The position numbers were made by a program, and so were the translations under genes. Shown here piece after piece: positions 1 to 16,728 of a stretch of 64,000 bases of DNA (position 1 is its first letter; each line of letters starts with the position of its first letter). Where the stretch lies: assembly GCA_014706385.1 (NCBI GenBank), contig JACGZH010000008.1, positions 124,001 through 188,000 on the forward strand. The letters run 5' to 3'. This DNA comes from Phaffia rhodozyma. Taxonomy: Eukaryota > Basidiomycota > Tremellomycetes > Cystofilobasidiales > Mrakiaceae. The notes below the pieces were generated by a model. The model made no database searches, was not told the DNA's origin, and saw only the letters and a list, made by a program, of their open reading frames with translations.

Positions 1-2
1 AG

Positions 3-486
3 TTCGTCATCATCTCCTCAGCATTGGGATCTTTGACACTGTCTCTGCAATTCAACACACCTGCAGTCGTCTACGGCACATCGAAAGCGGCGGCGAACTA
101 TGCGACCGTCAAGATCCATCTGGAGAGCGAAGACTTTGGGCTGATCGCGTTCCCTCTGCATCCAGGTCGGTCTCTTTTGTCATGCGTGCCTGCGTTTCTG
201 TGATCTGATGGGAAGAGAAGAACATGGCTGGGTGACTGACTGAGTGACGCACAGTCTTGACAAATCTTTCTCGCTTATCTTATTCTCCGTAGGATACGTC
301 GCAACAGACATGAATCCGATGGCCACCAAGGATCTGTCTGGAGATGGCGAGAAGAGCCCGTACGCGCATCTAGCGATCAGCCCGGAGCAAAGCGCGGAAG
401 CAGTCCTCAAGGTCGTCAGCGAGGCTACCAGGGAGTCTCATGGAGGGAAGCTGCTGAACTATGATGGCTCGGTCTTGCCCTATTGA
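3..486 (+). CDS. Short-chain dehydrogenase/reductase, 3' end only
   Basis: The gene runs off the left edge of the window. Two exons are visible, about 3-165 and 293-486, joined by a 127-nt GT-AG intron; the stop is TGA-free TAA/TGA-type at the end of the reading frame after residues VLPY. The first exon carries the SDR active-site region: a strand ending in ISSALGS (catalytic Ser region), then YGTSKAA, which is the YxxxK catalytic pair, followed by LIAFPLHPG, the usual segment after the active site. The second exon is the C-terminal substrate region. The Rossmann cofactor-binding N-terminus lies outside the window. It is an NAD(P)-dependent oxidoreductase of the classical SDR type; the substrate cannot be read from this fragment. 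The family call is firm and the specific function is unknown. Confidence 0.85.
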
Positions 487-1404
487 ACCTGATGAGGTAT
501 GGATTTCTTTCTTGCGCGGACCCTGGGAGAATTCATCTACAGAACCTGAGTTGTATGTATCTGTGATGATTTATGAACTCATATATATACTCGCTGTCAT
601 CGATACTATGAATGAATAGCGCCGCTAACTAATTCTCTCATAGTTTAAGGAACGAGCATGTTGGAAAAAGGAACTGTGATTATGGTAGAAGAACACAAGG
701 TGTACAACCGGTAGAGAGGTGAGCGCAGGGGCAGCACCTCAAGCTTTCACAAAGCGAACGGTCTACAAGCCATGTATTCCGCGCATATTCCCTCAGGGGA
801 TATATGTCAGGAAGCCAGCATGAGCCACACATGTTCGTAAGCTGTGGCGCGAAGATTCCCAATCCTCTCCTTCTTCTCCATTTCTCGCTCCAGCACAAAG
901 AACGTGCTGGTGCGCATCCCTGATGATTAAGCGCATCTTCGTGTCTTCTTCACAATCCGTATCGTGCTTCTAGGGTATGAAAACCATATATAACACTGAC
1001 TCTCCCAACCGCTCGTAGATAAAAATCCCAGTCTTGAATGCTTCGTGACATCTACTCCTTGTCCTTGTCCTTGTCCTAGTGACCCTATCAATCCTGTTTC
1101 CCAGTTCCAGGAGCCTGAACTTCTCCCCTAAAACCTAAGAGTATTGTGTGGTTACTACTTTACAACCCTTCCGTTACCAGTCCAGCTCCCGTCCCTTACA
1201 GTATCTCTGACAAAGAGCGTAGCCCATGTGACATTTTTGAAAGTAACCAAGGCCAGATCACGTGCGATCATGGACGATATTTCCGAAAATGCCATCAACT
1301 TTTTTTAAAATTCTTTTCTTTTTTCTTTTTTCTTTCTTTTTTTCTTCCTCACAACCACCCACAGAACCCTCTAGATCTCCTTTGTTTTCTCTATCAAGCC
1401 CATC
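487..1404. promoter_or_regulatory. Intergenic region: SDR 3' end and ATIC promoter
   Basis: No credible coding exon is seen. The right half should hold the ATIC promoter: a CACGTG E-box at 1259-1264, a TGACTC core at 997-1002, and a long pyrimidine tract at about 1300-1350 just upstream of the start codon, as is common in fungal promoters. A short (TCCTTG)n run lies near 1056-1078. Binding of any factor is inferred only from the motifs. Confidence 0.4.
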
Positions 1405-4076
1405 ATGTCCTCATCTCAACAGAAGCCTATTGGTAAGTTTTACCAAGCTGAACGCAAATGGTTGGAAGAATCTGGTGCGAGACCCCTGTTTGATGGTCCA
1501 TGACTCACAATCAAATTTCACTTCTTAACCAGCCCTTCTCTCGGTGTACGACAAGACTGGCCTTTTGCCTTTCGCCCAGTCGCTCACCAAGCTTGGTTTC
1601 AGACTCCTCGGATCTGGAGGAACTGCGAAGATGATCCGAGAGGCTGGTATGGAGATTGAGTAAGTCGCCCGACAGAACAAAAAATTCCTGTCTCGGTCAA
1701 CAAAATCCGTCTAGGAAACTCAATCACATCAGCACTCTTGGTGCTACACAGGGATGTTTCCTCCATCACCAAGGCCCCAGAAATGCTCGGCGGCCGAGTC
1801 AAGACCCTTCACCCTGCCGTTCACGGAGGTGCGTGATCGTCATCTTCTTGTCGCTTCATTACTTCATATGGTCACTGATGAGGTTTTTTTAATGTATCAT
1901 CATTTGCACTTTGTCTTTATATCAACTTCATAGGTATTCTCTCCCGAGAGATCGAATCCGATTTGGCCGACTTGGCTGCTAACTCGATTGAGCCCATCAC
2001 CATCGTCGCTTGCAATCTGTACCCCTTCGTCCTTACCATCAACGCTCCTAACTGCACTATCGCCGGCGCCATCGAGGAGATCGATATTGGAGGTGTTACC
2101 CTTCTCCGAGCTGCCGCCAAGAACCACGGCAGGGTCTCTATTGTGTCTGCCCCGGCCGATTACGAGACCATCATTGCCGAGCTTCAGAAGGACGGCAAGG
2201 TTAGTGAGTCCACTAGGAAGGGTCTTGCCCTCAAGGCTTTCGAGTCGACCGCCGAGTACGATTCGGCCATCTCCGATTACTTCAGGAAGCAGTACGCTAC
2301 TCTTGGAGGAGAAGCTTCCAGCTCCGCCGGTGTTCAGAGGATGCAGCTTCGATATGGAGCTAATCCCCACCAGGCCCCTGCACAAGCTTTCGTCACTGAG
2401 GGAGAGCTTCCCATCAAGGGTGCGTAGTTCATGATGGAGAATTGTATGAACATACCATGCGATTTTGTCGTCTGACCTAATCTTTACTCTTTCGAACTTA
2501 TCATTTCAATATATTCTTCAGTCCTCTCCGGATCTCCCGGATACATCAACTACCTCGATGCTCTCAACTCTTATGCTCTTGTCAAGGAGCTTTCCGCTGC
2601 TACTTCGAACCCTATCCTCCCCGCCGCGGCCTCTTTCAAGCACGTTTCCCCGGCCGGAGCCGCGCTTGGTCTTCCACTGAGCGAGATCGAGGCCAAGGTG
2701 TTCGGTGTCGAGGATCTCTTTGCTAAGGACGCTCTCTCGCCTTTGGCCAACGCCTACGCTCGAGCCCGAGGTTCGTTTTCGTGCTCCTCAAACACGTTCT
2801 CGCTATGAGGAATTATGTTATTAACGTCTTTCTAAACACGTGAGTCTCACAGGTGCCGACCGAATGTCTTCCTTCGGAGACTTCATCGGACTTTCCCACA
2901 TTGTGGATGTGCCCACTGCCAAGATCATCAACCGAGAGGTCTCTGACGGAGTCATCGCCCCTGGATACGAGCCCGAGGCTCTCGAGATTCTTCAGAAGAA
3001 GAAGGGTGGAAAGTACTGTGTCCTCCAAGTACGTCAAAAAGTCCTCGTGGCACTTATCTAACCTTCAATCCGGTCGCTTATCTTTCTGTGCTGTTGTGTT
3101 CGTCTTGTTTTCTTCTAGATCGATCCTACCTACGTTCCCTCTGAAATTGAGACTCGACAGGTCTACGGTATCTCCCTCCAGCAGAGGCGAAACGATATCC
3201 AGATTGACGAGTCCTTGTTTAAGAACATCGTCACCGAGAAGAAGGAGGTTTGTAATTCGCACTATCCGATTATTCTGTCCTGTTTTTATGCGCATGGTAG
3301 GCTTGCAGCTGACTTGTCGCTCAATGTCTATTTCCAACAGCTGACCACCCAGGCCAAGCTCGATCTTCTTGTCGCCACTATCGCGCTCAAGTACACTCAG
3401 TCCAACTCGGTTTGCTACGCTCTCAACGGAACTGTCATCGGTCTTGGTGCCGGTCAGCAGTCCCGAATCCACTGCACCCGATTGGCTGGTGAGAAGGCCG
3501 ACAACTGGTGGTTGAGACACCACGACAGGGTTCTTAACTTGCCCTTCAAGCAGGGAACCAAGCGAGCGGATAAGGGTTGGTCTTTTTTCTTTTAAACGTA
3601 TCTCTTGCCAATCTCAAGTCAACGAGGCTGACAAATCGCTCTTCTTGTTGCGGCTCCTATTCGTAGCCAACGCCATTGACCTTTTCGTCACTGGTACCGC
3701 TTTCAACTCGTCCCCCTCTGAGCACGATCAGTGGGCGTCGCTCTTCACCGAGGTCCCTACTCCTTTGACCGCCGAGGAGCGATCGGAGCACATGGCCAAG
3801 TTGACTGGTGTGTCTTGTGGATCGGATGCGTTCTTCCCCTTCCCGGACAACGTTCACCGATTGAAGCGATCCGGAGTCTCCTTCATCGGTGCTCCTGGAG
3901 GAAGCATCATGGACAAGGAGTGCATCAAGGTGGCTGATGAGTACGGCATGGTCTTTGCCCACACCGGTAAGCTTTCTTTCACTTGCTGTTCTGTGTTTAA
4001 GAACTTACGACTAAAGCTTATGTTCTCGTTGTTCTCAATCTCTACACTGATAGGTCTTCGACTCTTCCACCACTAA
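1405..4076 (+). CDS. ADE17: Bifunctional AICAR transformylase / IMP cyclohydrolase (ATIC)
   Basis: This enzyme catalyses the last two steps of de novo purine synthesis in the cytosol: formylation of AICAR and ring closure to IMP. Ten exons (1405-1432, 1533-1659, 1752-1828, 1934-2419, 2522-2770, 2853-3028, 3119-3247, 3341-3575, 3667-3966, 4054-4076) give 609 residues with phase kept throughout. The N-terminal MGS-like cyclohydrolase domain shows [24 protein letters not shown] and ACNLYPFV. The transformylase domain shows [33 protein letters not shown] and the C-terminus LRLFHH, all family hallmarks. The start is ATGTCC just after a pyrimidine tract. Yeast has two paralogues, ADE16 and ADE17, so the symbol is a family name. 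A TGACTCA site lies in intron 1 at 1501-1507. Confidence 0.97.
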
Positions 4077-4360
4077 GTCTTTTCTAAGATTTAAATCAGA
4101 AACCCCTATCCCTATCTTTGCACACTTCTTCCGTCTATTTTGATCATTTCATCATGTTTCATAACACACATATATATATTTCTTCGTATCTTTCATTTAG
4201 GGTCATAGGTTTCAATCGTCTTTCTCTCTTCCATTCTAACTGCTTAATTTTGAGTTTACTATATGTTCTCAACAACACAAACTATTTCAAGTGTTCACGC
4301 AAACACTCGAGCGAAATATGGCAAGAGAAAGATAGAAGAGAAAAACTAAAGTTGCCATCA

Positions 4361-6311
4361 TCAATACCTGAAGACACCTGTCTTTCCGCCTGCCCAAATG
4401 TGGTTTCCAACGATCCTGACTCTCCTTACTGGATCCTCAAATCCGGTCAATTCTTCACGGACTTTCCATTCACTGCTCATATACCCCTTGACCTCCTCCT
4501 CCACCGACTCCTTCGGTATTGTGACTGGTTCCTGGGAGATATCTTTAGATCCTATGGTCGCTTGTTGAGAAGGATGAGAGCAGTGACAGATGAAGGGCAT
4601 TCCGTCTTCACTGCCTATGACAAAGGACGTATCAGAGTCAGTCATCCAAGCGATGGAGGTCGTAGCCGCGGATGATCGACGCAGTGTCGTTAGTGATGTA
4701 AGTGACCCAACGGAGTTATTGCCGGTGGTGGTGATCAAAGAGGAAGAGCTTTGGTAGAGATTGATAAATCCCTGAGATGTACCGGTCAAGAGAAGTGAGG
4801 GATCCGTAGGCTGATAGTCAGGGAGAAGAAAGGTGGATTCACGTCAGATCAGTTCTTGCTTGGAAGAAGGTATGACTAAAAGAGTTCAAAGAGGACACAA
4901 AAAAGAAAAGCGTACACAGCAAGCTAATGCGGTCACCCCGTCCCCTTGTCGACCTTCGATAACCTTGCCAGACCACTCCAACGAACCATCGGACACCAAC
5001 CTGAAACCCATGACCTTTCCGCTAGCTAACCCCACCCAACCTTCCTCCATTTCGCCTTCATTACCACCTTCAGCCCCAGGTTTGACGGCAACATCGACTG
5101 ACCAAATCTCGTCTCTTCCACCCGGAACGGAAAGATTCCCGACAACGACGCCTTTTCCCACATCCCAACGTTTCAGTGTTCCGTCCTTTGAGCCAGAGAG
5201 AATCTGTCTCCCTCGACCCAGGATCGATACGCTTGTCACTGGTCGGACGTGCGCGAGGAGCGTCCGGGCGGGTGTACTCATATTGGTACTTGAACGAACA
5301 GCAGAATGGACGTAGAGCGCACCAGAGAGAGCAGCGCTCAAGATGACCTATATTTCAGGAGCAGAAGCAGAAAGTATCACATCGGCTCCGTTTGAGATCA
5401 AAATTCTTCGTTGGAATTTAACGATTGACTAAACATACCTCTCCAGAAGGGAAGAATTTGGTCTCCAGGATGTCTCCTACACATCCTTTCAGTATCAGAG
5501 GCTTCGTCTCGTGATTCTTGTAGTCTATCACGGTGAGCTCGCCGTCGTCACCGCCAAGGACAAGTAATGGTAATGTTGCAGAGACGTCAAACGAGTTCAA
5601 CTGTTGAGGAAACTAAAAGATTTCAGGTTCAAGATTGATATGATAAAGATTCAGCGGTAAGCTCGGCAAACTTGTGGCGCTCGAGATGACAATCGAAAGA
5701 GTGAGACAAACGTTTGACAGCGAAGAGAGAATCTGTTGACGTGGCTTCGTTATGAGTGTAGGTGGTATTCCCAGACTCGGGAACGAGAGTTTGAAAGAGG
5801 TCTAGCCAGGGATGGATGAAGGTTGGTCAGAACTCGAAACTCTTGAGAATACATACAAGAGCAAAAGCATCGAGGTTGACTCACCTCATCCTCTCCTATG
5901 CGATGGATCTTAACTCCTTCTCTTGCCCGAGTCACAAGATCGCCGTCTTGGTCTCGTTCACAACTGATCTATTAAATCGCAAGCACTGGTTATTGATGAG
6001 GTAGTTGATGATTATATATCTGGAGGAAATAGGAGCCAACCTTGCCATGTACACTGGTTTCGTTCTCTAGGTAAGCCGATGCCCAAAAAGACTCTGCCTT
6101 GACCACCGACTGGGCTACGTCTCTAGACGAATCAAGAGGGCAAGGGAAGAACGTGAGATCCGGAGATGAGCGAGGGATTCTAGAGCCGAGTTTGTGACCT
6201 CCAACGGGAGTATAAAAAAGATTGCCGTTGCTGCACTAACCTGATGACAGCAGGGTAATCTGGCTGTACGTTGATATATGGTAGCCGAGCATATGCTTGC
6301 TGAACAGCCAT
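4361..6311 (-). CDS. RPN14: WD40-repeat protein, Rpn14/PAAF1-like proteasome assembly factor
   Basis: Seven exons on the minus strand (6311-6241, 6179-6041, 5968-5885, 5801-5712, 5600-5439, 5347-4916, 4810-4361) give 475 residues in frame. Several WD40 blades can be seen: LGGDDGELTVID, ILKGCVGDILETKFFPSGE, LLAHVRPVTSVSILGRG and QILSGSKDGTLKRWDVGKG. The last pair, an HxRPVT...RGRxxxSxSxDGTxxxWD blade, resembles PAAF1 (human) and Rpn14 (yeast), chaperones that bind the Rpt ATPases while the 19S base is assembled. At 475 residues it is longer than those proteins (about 390-420). A different WD40 family cannot be excluded, because blades are short and generic. It is transcribed towards ADE17, with 284 bp between the stops. 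Confidence 0.65.
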
Positions 6312-7401
6312 TTCGATTCGGAAAACGGGCAAGGAAAGTGATCAGGATAATGGTGATGGATAAAATGCAACGTGGATATTTTCAAACCTTTCGGATCGCG
6401 CTCAAACCACGCTTACTAGCTTGACCTATTTGAGTCTCCTCTGCTCATCACAAAGGAGTCGGCGATGAACAAGCTGATGTCGTACAATGTTGTGCGCTTT
6501 GTGTTCTTTGTGATTCCACTTCAAATACTCGAGAAATCGTGTTCTTTGCTCTTGATATTGTTCTTTGTGTCCATCGACGCAAGTGCCATAACCTCTCCCT
6601 GAAGTCGGCGCAAGTTTCGCCATCACCCATCTATGCTATGCGATCACTGTATCGTGAGACCATATGAAGCGACAGAAATCACACCACGGATAGGTCGTAT
6701 CTCTTCTAGTTGCAGCTGATCATCAGGCAGCATTTTAAACACTGTATCACCTCGCCTCATATCCTCGATCAGTGATCCACCGATCAGTTTGCCCACAAGA
6801 CATTTAAAAGTCTGGTAGCAAAACTGAGCGAGACTGAGCGCATCTGACTTCAAACGCGCACATATCCAAACATACCCTTCTACCAACCGGTCGAACAACA
6901 GAAACGACTACTCAACTTTGGGACGATTCCATTTTATGTATGCTTGATGTTTGTCCTCCATCTTTTTCTCCGAGAAGGTTACACTCGCCTGTTACGCTCC
7001 CCCGCCGCGGTGATTCCCATCTTTCGTTCTCCTTGAACATCTACCATCAACAGACGATCTATCAGGCATCTTCCATTCCCTCATCCTCGCCTTCATCCGT
7101 TGTCGATCCTGTTCAGCTCGTACAGTGTTGGGTTTGCTCCCAAATAGATTCTTTGTGCCTTTATCGTTCTGATTTGCTCATCTGTAGGACCAAATCACTT
7201 ATAGTTCCGAACTGGCGACCGCCAACTTTTTTTTATTCGCCAATCCTCTTTCTCATCCTCCCTTTCTCTTTCTTCCCGACGCAAACAAAACGTCCTTGAC
7301 ATCGATCAGAGGAGAAATACAGGTGGATCGAATCTTGTCATTACAGGAGGTTCTTTCTCTTCCTCTTTGTTGTCATATTCGTCAGACCCACCCCAGCCGT
7401 C
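6312..7401. promoter_or_regulatory. Divergent intergenic region between RPN14-like gene and PMR1
   Basis: About 1.1 kb with no firm gene. It should hold the promoters of the two divergent neighbours. The last 400 bp before PMR1 are pyrimidine-rich on the plus strand, as in a 5' leader. A lysine- and histidine-rich 65-codon minus ORF (6426-6623) and a second open stretch (6644-6898) are discussed as findings; neither has a family I recognise. Confidence 0.35.
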
Positions 7402-11542
<4,141 letters not shown>

Positions 11543-11900
11543 GATATACCTGATGATAAATTTCTCTACAAATACGAGGTTGGCTGTAGGGAGACAAGGA
11601 ATGATGGGGTTTATGACTTGGATTTATCTTTCATTTCTGTTGCTTGGTTTGATGAATCTTCAATCGCATGATGGTCGAATTCTGCGTGAAAAGAGAAATG
11701 AGCACAATGAGCAATCTTGTTGTTTCTTCGCTCAAGACCGAAAGAAGAGCGTTGAACAATTTGGCCGCGTGGCCACGCTCTGATTGCTTTCCATCTCCTT
11801 CCTCCTCGTCGACGACAACCCATCCCGTCCTTCTTCATCTCCACCTTGTCTCCACTCTTCAGATTGATCTCATAGCTTTATACAATTGCTTGAAAATATC
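11543..11900. other. Intergenic region between PMR1 and M13 peptidase genes
   Basis: About 360 bp with no gene I can support. It contains the PMR1 3' end and the promoter and leader of the next gene, which has a pyrimidine-rich stretch at about 11785-11865. Confidence 0.4.
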
Positions 11901-14900
11901 ATGGCCGAAGCGACAGCTCGCCCATCTACCGATCTTGGTAAGCTTTATCCTTCTGTCTGTGTTCCTCATCTCTACGGGAGGTTCATTTGTTAACCGCTTG
12001 AACGATCGCTCATGATTCATCTCAAGAATCGTCTCCTCTTCTCACGAGGGTCAATGATGGATCGGACATCGATCCTCCTCGGAGATCTTTTTGGAAGAGG
12101 TTGTCCGACCCTCAGAGAGAGTTGACTCTCTTGGAAAAATTGTTGGCTTTGTTAGTTTTGCTCGTGAGTGGTTCCTTAGTCTTCTTCCATCTTTCTAGCT
12201 CGCAACAAGCCGTCTGCGGCAAATATATCCAACTGATCAAGATCTATTTATGAATCCCTCCGAATCATGGCACAGTTCCTTTTGCTCTCAGCTATATTCA
12301 TTGGGCTATTCTCTGGGTCACAGCATAAGCTCCATGAGATCCAGAATCAACCGCCAGTGACGGTAACAAAGACGAGACATTCGACTTCTTATGGGACCTC
12401 AACCGCTACCGCTACAGCTACGGCTACAACTACCCAGATCTCGACCACCACTGTTGTTGGACCGGCTCCCGTCCCTACGCCTACTGAAGTTCCCCTTCCT
12501 CCTGTTGTGAGTCTATTGATCGATTGTTCAACGATCGTGCATATCTTGTCGTATTCTTTATTGACATCGTTCGATGTTGGTCCGTTGTTCTTCGCTCTTT
12601 GTCGGCACAGACCCCCTGTTTAACTCCGGATTGCATTCTTCTTTCTTCATCGATCCTGCAAGCTCTAGACGCGTCGATCGACCCTTGTGAGGATCCTTAC
12701 GGCGCGTTCACCGGTGGATGGCTCGAGAAAAACCCATTGCCAAAGAGCAAAGGTAAATACGGAAGCTTCAACGAGGTCGCTAAGAACAATCAGGTAAGCG
12801 AGGCTTTCCTTGTCAATATCATTTTCGTCGATGAACATTCTTAAACTAAATCATTATGCTCATGCCGAAACCAACAGAAAATCCTGCTTGATGTCTTGAC
12901 GCACTTAAAGGCTTCAGAAGAGATTGACCTTGAGAATCCAGAGAAGGAAGCTGAGCGAAGTAACCTGTTAAAACTCAAGACTGTGTTTGATGACTGCATG
13001 GCTGAGGTAAGAGACTTTTCAGACCAAAGCATATCCAGTTGTGTCGGCAATGAACATAGCTGATGCAGATTTCGTCTCTTGAATCTTTTAGGATCATCTT
13101 GATGCACTATCGTATTATCCCCTCGTTCCTCTTATCGAGGACATCAAATCTCTCTTCCCTGTTGTTTACACAAGCCATGACGAAGATCACGAGGAAGAGG
13201 ATGATGCAGTCTTTGACGCCCAGGAAATCGAGACAGATTCAAAGCATCATCACGATCATCAACCAAAGCACCATCCGAAGCACCACGACCACAAGAAGGG
13301 TAGCAAAGAAGAGGCCAAGAGAAGGAAAGACAAATTGACCAAAGTGTTGTCCTACTTGCACTCAAAGGGAATCGACTCACTCTTCAGTTTCGAAAACGTA
13401 AGTACCTCGATCTCCTGTCGAGGAACTGTCTGGTTCACTAGTTGACTAGAACTGATGTATATCGACCCACATACATACCGTCTTTGTATATGAATCAGGA
13501 AGGAGATATTGGAGATGATCCCCAAAAGCAAATTCTTTGGCTTTATCAAGATGGTCTCGGCCTTCCTGCAAAGGTACGGTCATGCTTTGTGTATTGTGAA
13601 CCTTTCAAAATCTTGATTTCAAGTACCTGATGCCTAGACTATATCTATCCACCATGCTTCAGGAGTACTACGCTGAGAAGACTTACACTGATATCTATAC
13701 CGAGGTCATGGCATCCATTCTATCTACGGTATACAACGTATCTGAGTCATCATTGTCGCCGCAATTTTGGCCCTCTGTCCCTCACCCGTTCCCCTTTCCT
13801 GGGGTTATTCCTGATGAACCATCTGATGAACGACCGCCTTCAAAAGATCCCAAGTCCAGTCCTGTGAATGCCCAGATCTTAGCTAAACGTATTCTCGCGT
13901 TGGAGAAGAAGCTTGCTAAAGCTCAAGCGGAGCCTGAATACTTGGGAGATCCGTCCAAATCTTACAATCCCGTCAAGTTTGAAACTCTCGAAAAGGAGCT
14001 TGAATGGCTCGATTTGAGGTCTTACGTTTCGAGTTTTGCACCGAGAAAGTTCCCGGAGAAGATTGTATTGACCTCTGAAGATTACGTGAAGAAGGTAGTG
14101 AAAATTGTCGAGGAAGAAGATGATATCGTACTTCAAGGATATTTCTTGATTAGAACTGCTATGTAAGTCTTTTGCGCGGGAGGGAGATCTTTAGTTTCTC
14201 TTCTAAATAGTTTGGGAATCAATTCGCCACGTCATCATACCAGGTCGTACGCCTCCTATCTCGGACCGAACGTCCAGATCAGACAGGATGCCGAGAAGCT
14301 CAAGAACACTCTCACCGGAGTCAAACAGGGCAACCGGCCAGAGCGAGAGGAAGGTGAGCTTATCTTTCTTAGCATCTCGCTCATATTGGCCGTCGCAAGA
14401 CGTACTGTATTCATACTTGTCGTATTTCTTCTATAGTCTGCTTGAATCACGTTTCCGCGGCTGTTGGTCACTTGGCTGGAGCAGAATTTGTCAAGAAGGC
14501 GTTCACAGGCGATTCCAAGAACAAGGCTGTACGTGGCCACCAAGGTCTTGAATTTCAGAGTCTCTCACGACATGCTGACGTATCCCATTGCTTAATCTTT
14601 TCAAGGAGGATGTTATTCTTAACATCATCGATGCCTTCAAGAGGAAGCTTGTTAAACTTCCATGGATGGACAAGGAGAGTGCTCGGTTGGCTGTCAGAAA
14701 AGCCGACGTTATCACTCCCAAGATCGGGTATGTCATCCATCTCTGTTTGATCTACTTTCTCGCCTATAGATGCTGTCGAGAAGCAAGAGAAGACTGGAAA
14801 GACTGAGTTGCGTTCGTGATATAGATATCCTCTCTATCCCAACACCACCTCACCTTTGTCGCTCCAGCGGTACTACAGCCGACTAGTATTGAACAAGGGT

Positions 14901-16308
14901 GATTTCCTCGGTAACTTTGTCCGAGTAAACGAGATGGATAAAATCAGGCAATGGCAGGTTGAGTTCGGAGTGTTGCGAAACAGGGACTCTTGGTTGATGA
15001 ACGCAGATAGTAAGTCAATACGTTGAATATACAGATGTATACTAAAAGTTATGTGGCTAAATATGCGTGCTATTCGTACATTTCTAAGCTGTCAATGCTT
15101 ATGAGTCTCCTGCTGATAATGAGGTATGCGCCACATCACTCAAATTGGGATTTATCATCTGTATTGTGTTCTACGTCTTGTTGAACAGAGCCTTTTGTCG
15201 TGATTTTTCCATAGATCGTCTTCCCAGCCGGCATCCTCCAGCCTCCCTTCTTTTCGGCCAAATGGTATGTTAACATCTGGTTATGCTTCAATGTCTGTTC
15301 TCAACCGCTAAAGCATCTTTATTGAGTCCCTCTACAGGCCTTCGTACCTTCACTATGGAGCATTTGGAGCGGTAGCTGCCCATGAGCTCTGCCATGCGTT
15401 CGACAACAGTGGGGCTCAGTATGACTATGAAGGTCGATACAGACAGTGGTACGCAGGAAAGCTGTATATTCTTGCTTGATGAGGACTACCCAACTGACGT
15501 GTTATCGCTCTGAACGAGCATCCTGGTACTTAGGTGGACGAATTCTACCGTCGATGCATTCAGAGAGCGAGCCCAGTGGTAATTTGGTTTCTCTTTTCTT
15601 GTTTAGCTTTTTAGAGATGCCTGAATTGACTCGGGTTCTCTCTCAAATGCAATCTTCACAGTATCGCGAAACAATACTCTGAGTATTACGTGCTTGATGC
15701 CGAAGGCCACAAGGTCTACGTCAAAGGGAACAACACGAACGGGGAGGCGATAGGAGATTCTGGTCTGCGAATTGCATACGAGGCTTGGCAGGCATCGATC
15801 AAGCAGGGCGATAAGGAGATTACTCTGCCTGGGTTGCCCTACACTTCCGAACAATTGTTCTTTATCGCGTTCGGTCGAATCTGGGCTGCAAATGTCGCGC
15901 CTGCATCTTTGGTGGCTCAAGTGCGAAGTGACCCACATGCGCCTAACTTATACCGGTACGCATATCTAGTTTACATTTGACGTGAATTCTCATGAACTAA
16001 TGTTGAGTTCTGATTGATTATGATAGGGTTGAGGGCACTCTTCGTAAGCATCGGTTCTTGCAAGACCTGATTATTCGCAGTCAATGGCTGAAAGTTTCTT
16101 ATACATCTATTTTTTTATCACAGGAAATTTCGAAAAGTTCGCAGAGGTCTTCCAGTGTAAGAAGGGTTCAAAGGTACGCTCTTTTATCTAGTGAACAGGC
16201 ATCACTATCTGTTCTCCAATGGCTTCAATCCACATCGATCTTGAAAGACTGACTTTGACGAATGTGCTTTTTTAGATGAATCCTACCCAGCGATGCGAGC
16301 TCTGGTAA
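11901..16308 (+). CDS. M13 family zinc metallopeptidase (neprilysin/ECE-like), type II membrane protein
   Basis: This is a predicted ectoenzyme that cleaves peptides outside the cell or in the secretory lumen. Twenty exons give 913 residues with phase maintained. A short cytosolic N-terminus is followed by a membrane segment at about residues 50-70 (LLALLVLL joined to FLLLSAIFIGLF), a Thr/Ala/Pro-rich stalk, and the ectodomain opening with the Cys-spaced motif ending in DPCEDPYGAF. The zinc site is HELCH (residues 746-750), and GEAIGD supplies the third ligand Glu811 with Asp815. The substrate motif is NAYE where many members have NAYY or NAFY. The C-terminus is CELW, matching the conserved CxxW end. 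A His-rich insert (about residues 285-303) and a 17-nt exon at 16027-16043 are unusual. Family members are normally about 700-800 residues, so this one is long. Confidence 0.93.
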
Positions 16309-16728
16309 ACACATGAGAATGTCTCAGTATCATCGTAGTTCAATAACCTTTCATAGGTCGGCTCGTCGTGCCTTTATGTTTCTATATGCTCTCAATCCTT
16401 CCATTCACTATATTACTTCTGTCACTCTTATCTTTGCACCTATCTTTGCTCCTGGTATATTGCTATCGATGATTTGCTCTATATACCATGTTCAGCGTTG
16501 CATTCATTTGACAACAAGCCTATAGTGTCGGCATCAAGAACCAGTTGCTGATTAACCGAGCTTGACACGAGCTCGGGGCAAACTGTCGACTCCACAAATA
16601 TTTCCCCGTGTTAGGGTTACAACGCGAAAACTATCCAAAGCTGGTCCTAAGCCAGACGACACCAACTACATAGCATATCATCAACATCAGGAAGGGAAAA
16701 AGCTCAAGATAGGACGACTCAGCCCAGC
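16309..16728. other. Intergenic region before the histidine kinase gene
   Basis: About 420 bp without a supported gene. It holds the 3' end of the peptidase gene and the promoter of the kinase gene, and I recognise no specific motif in it. Confidence 0.4.
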
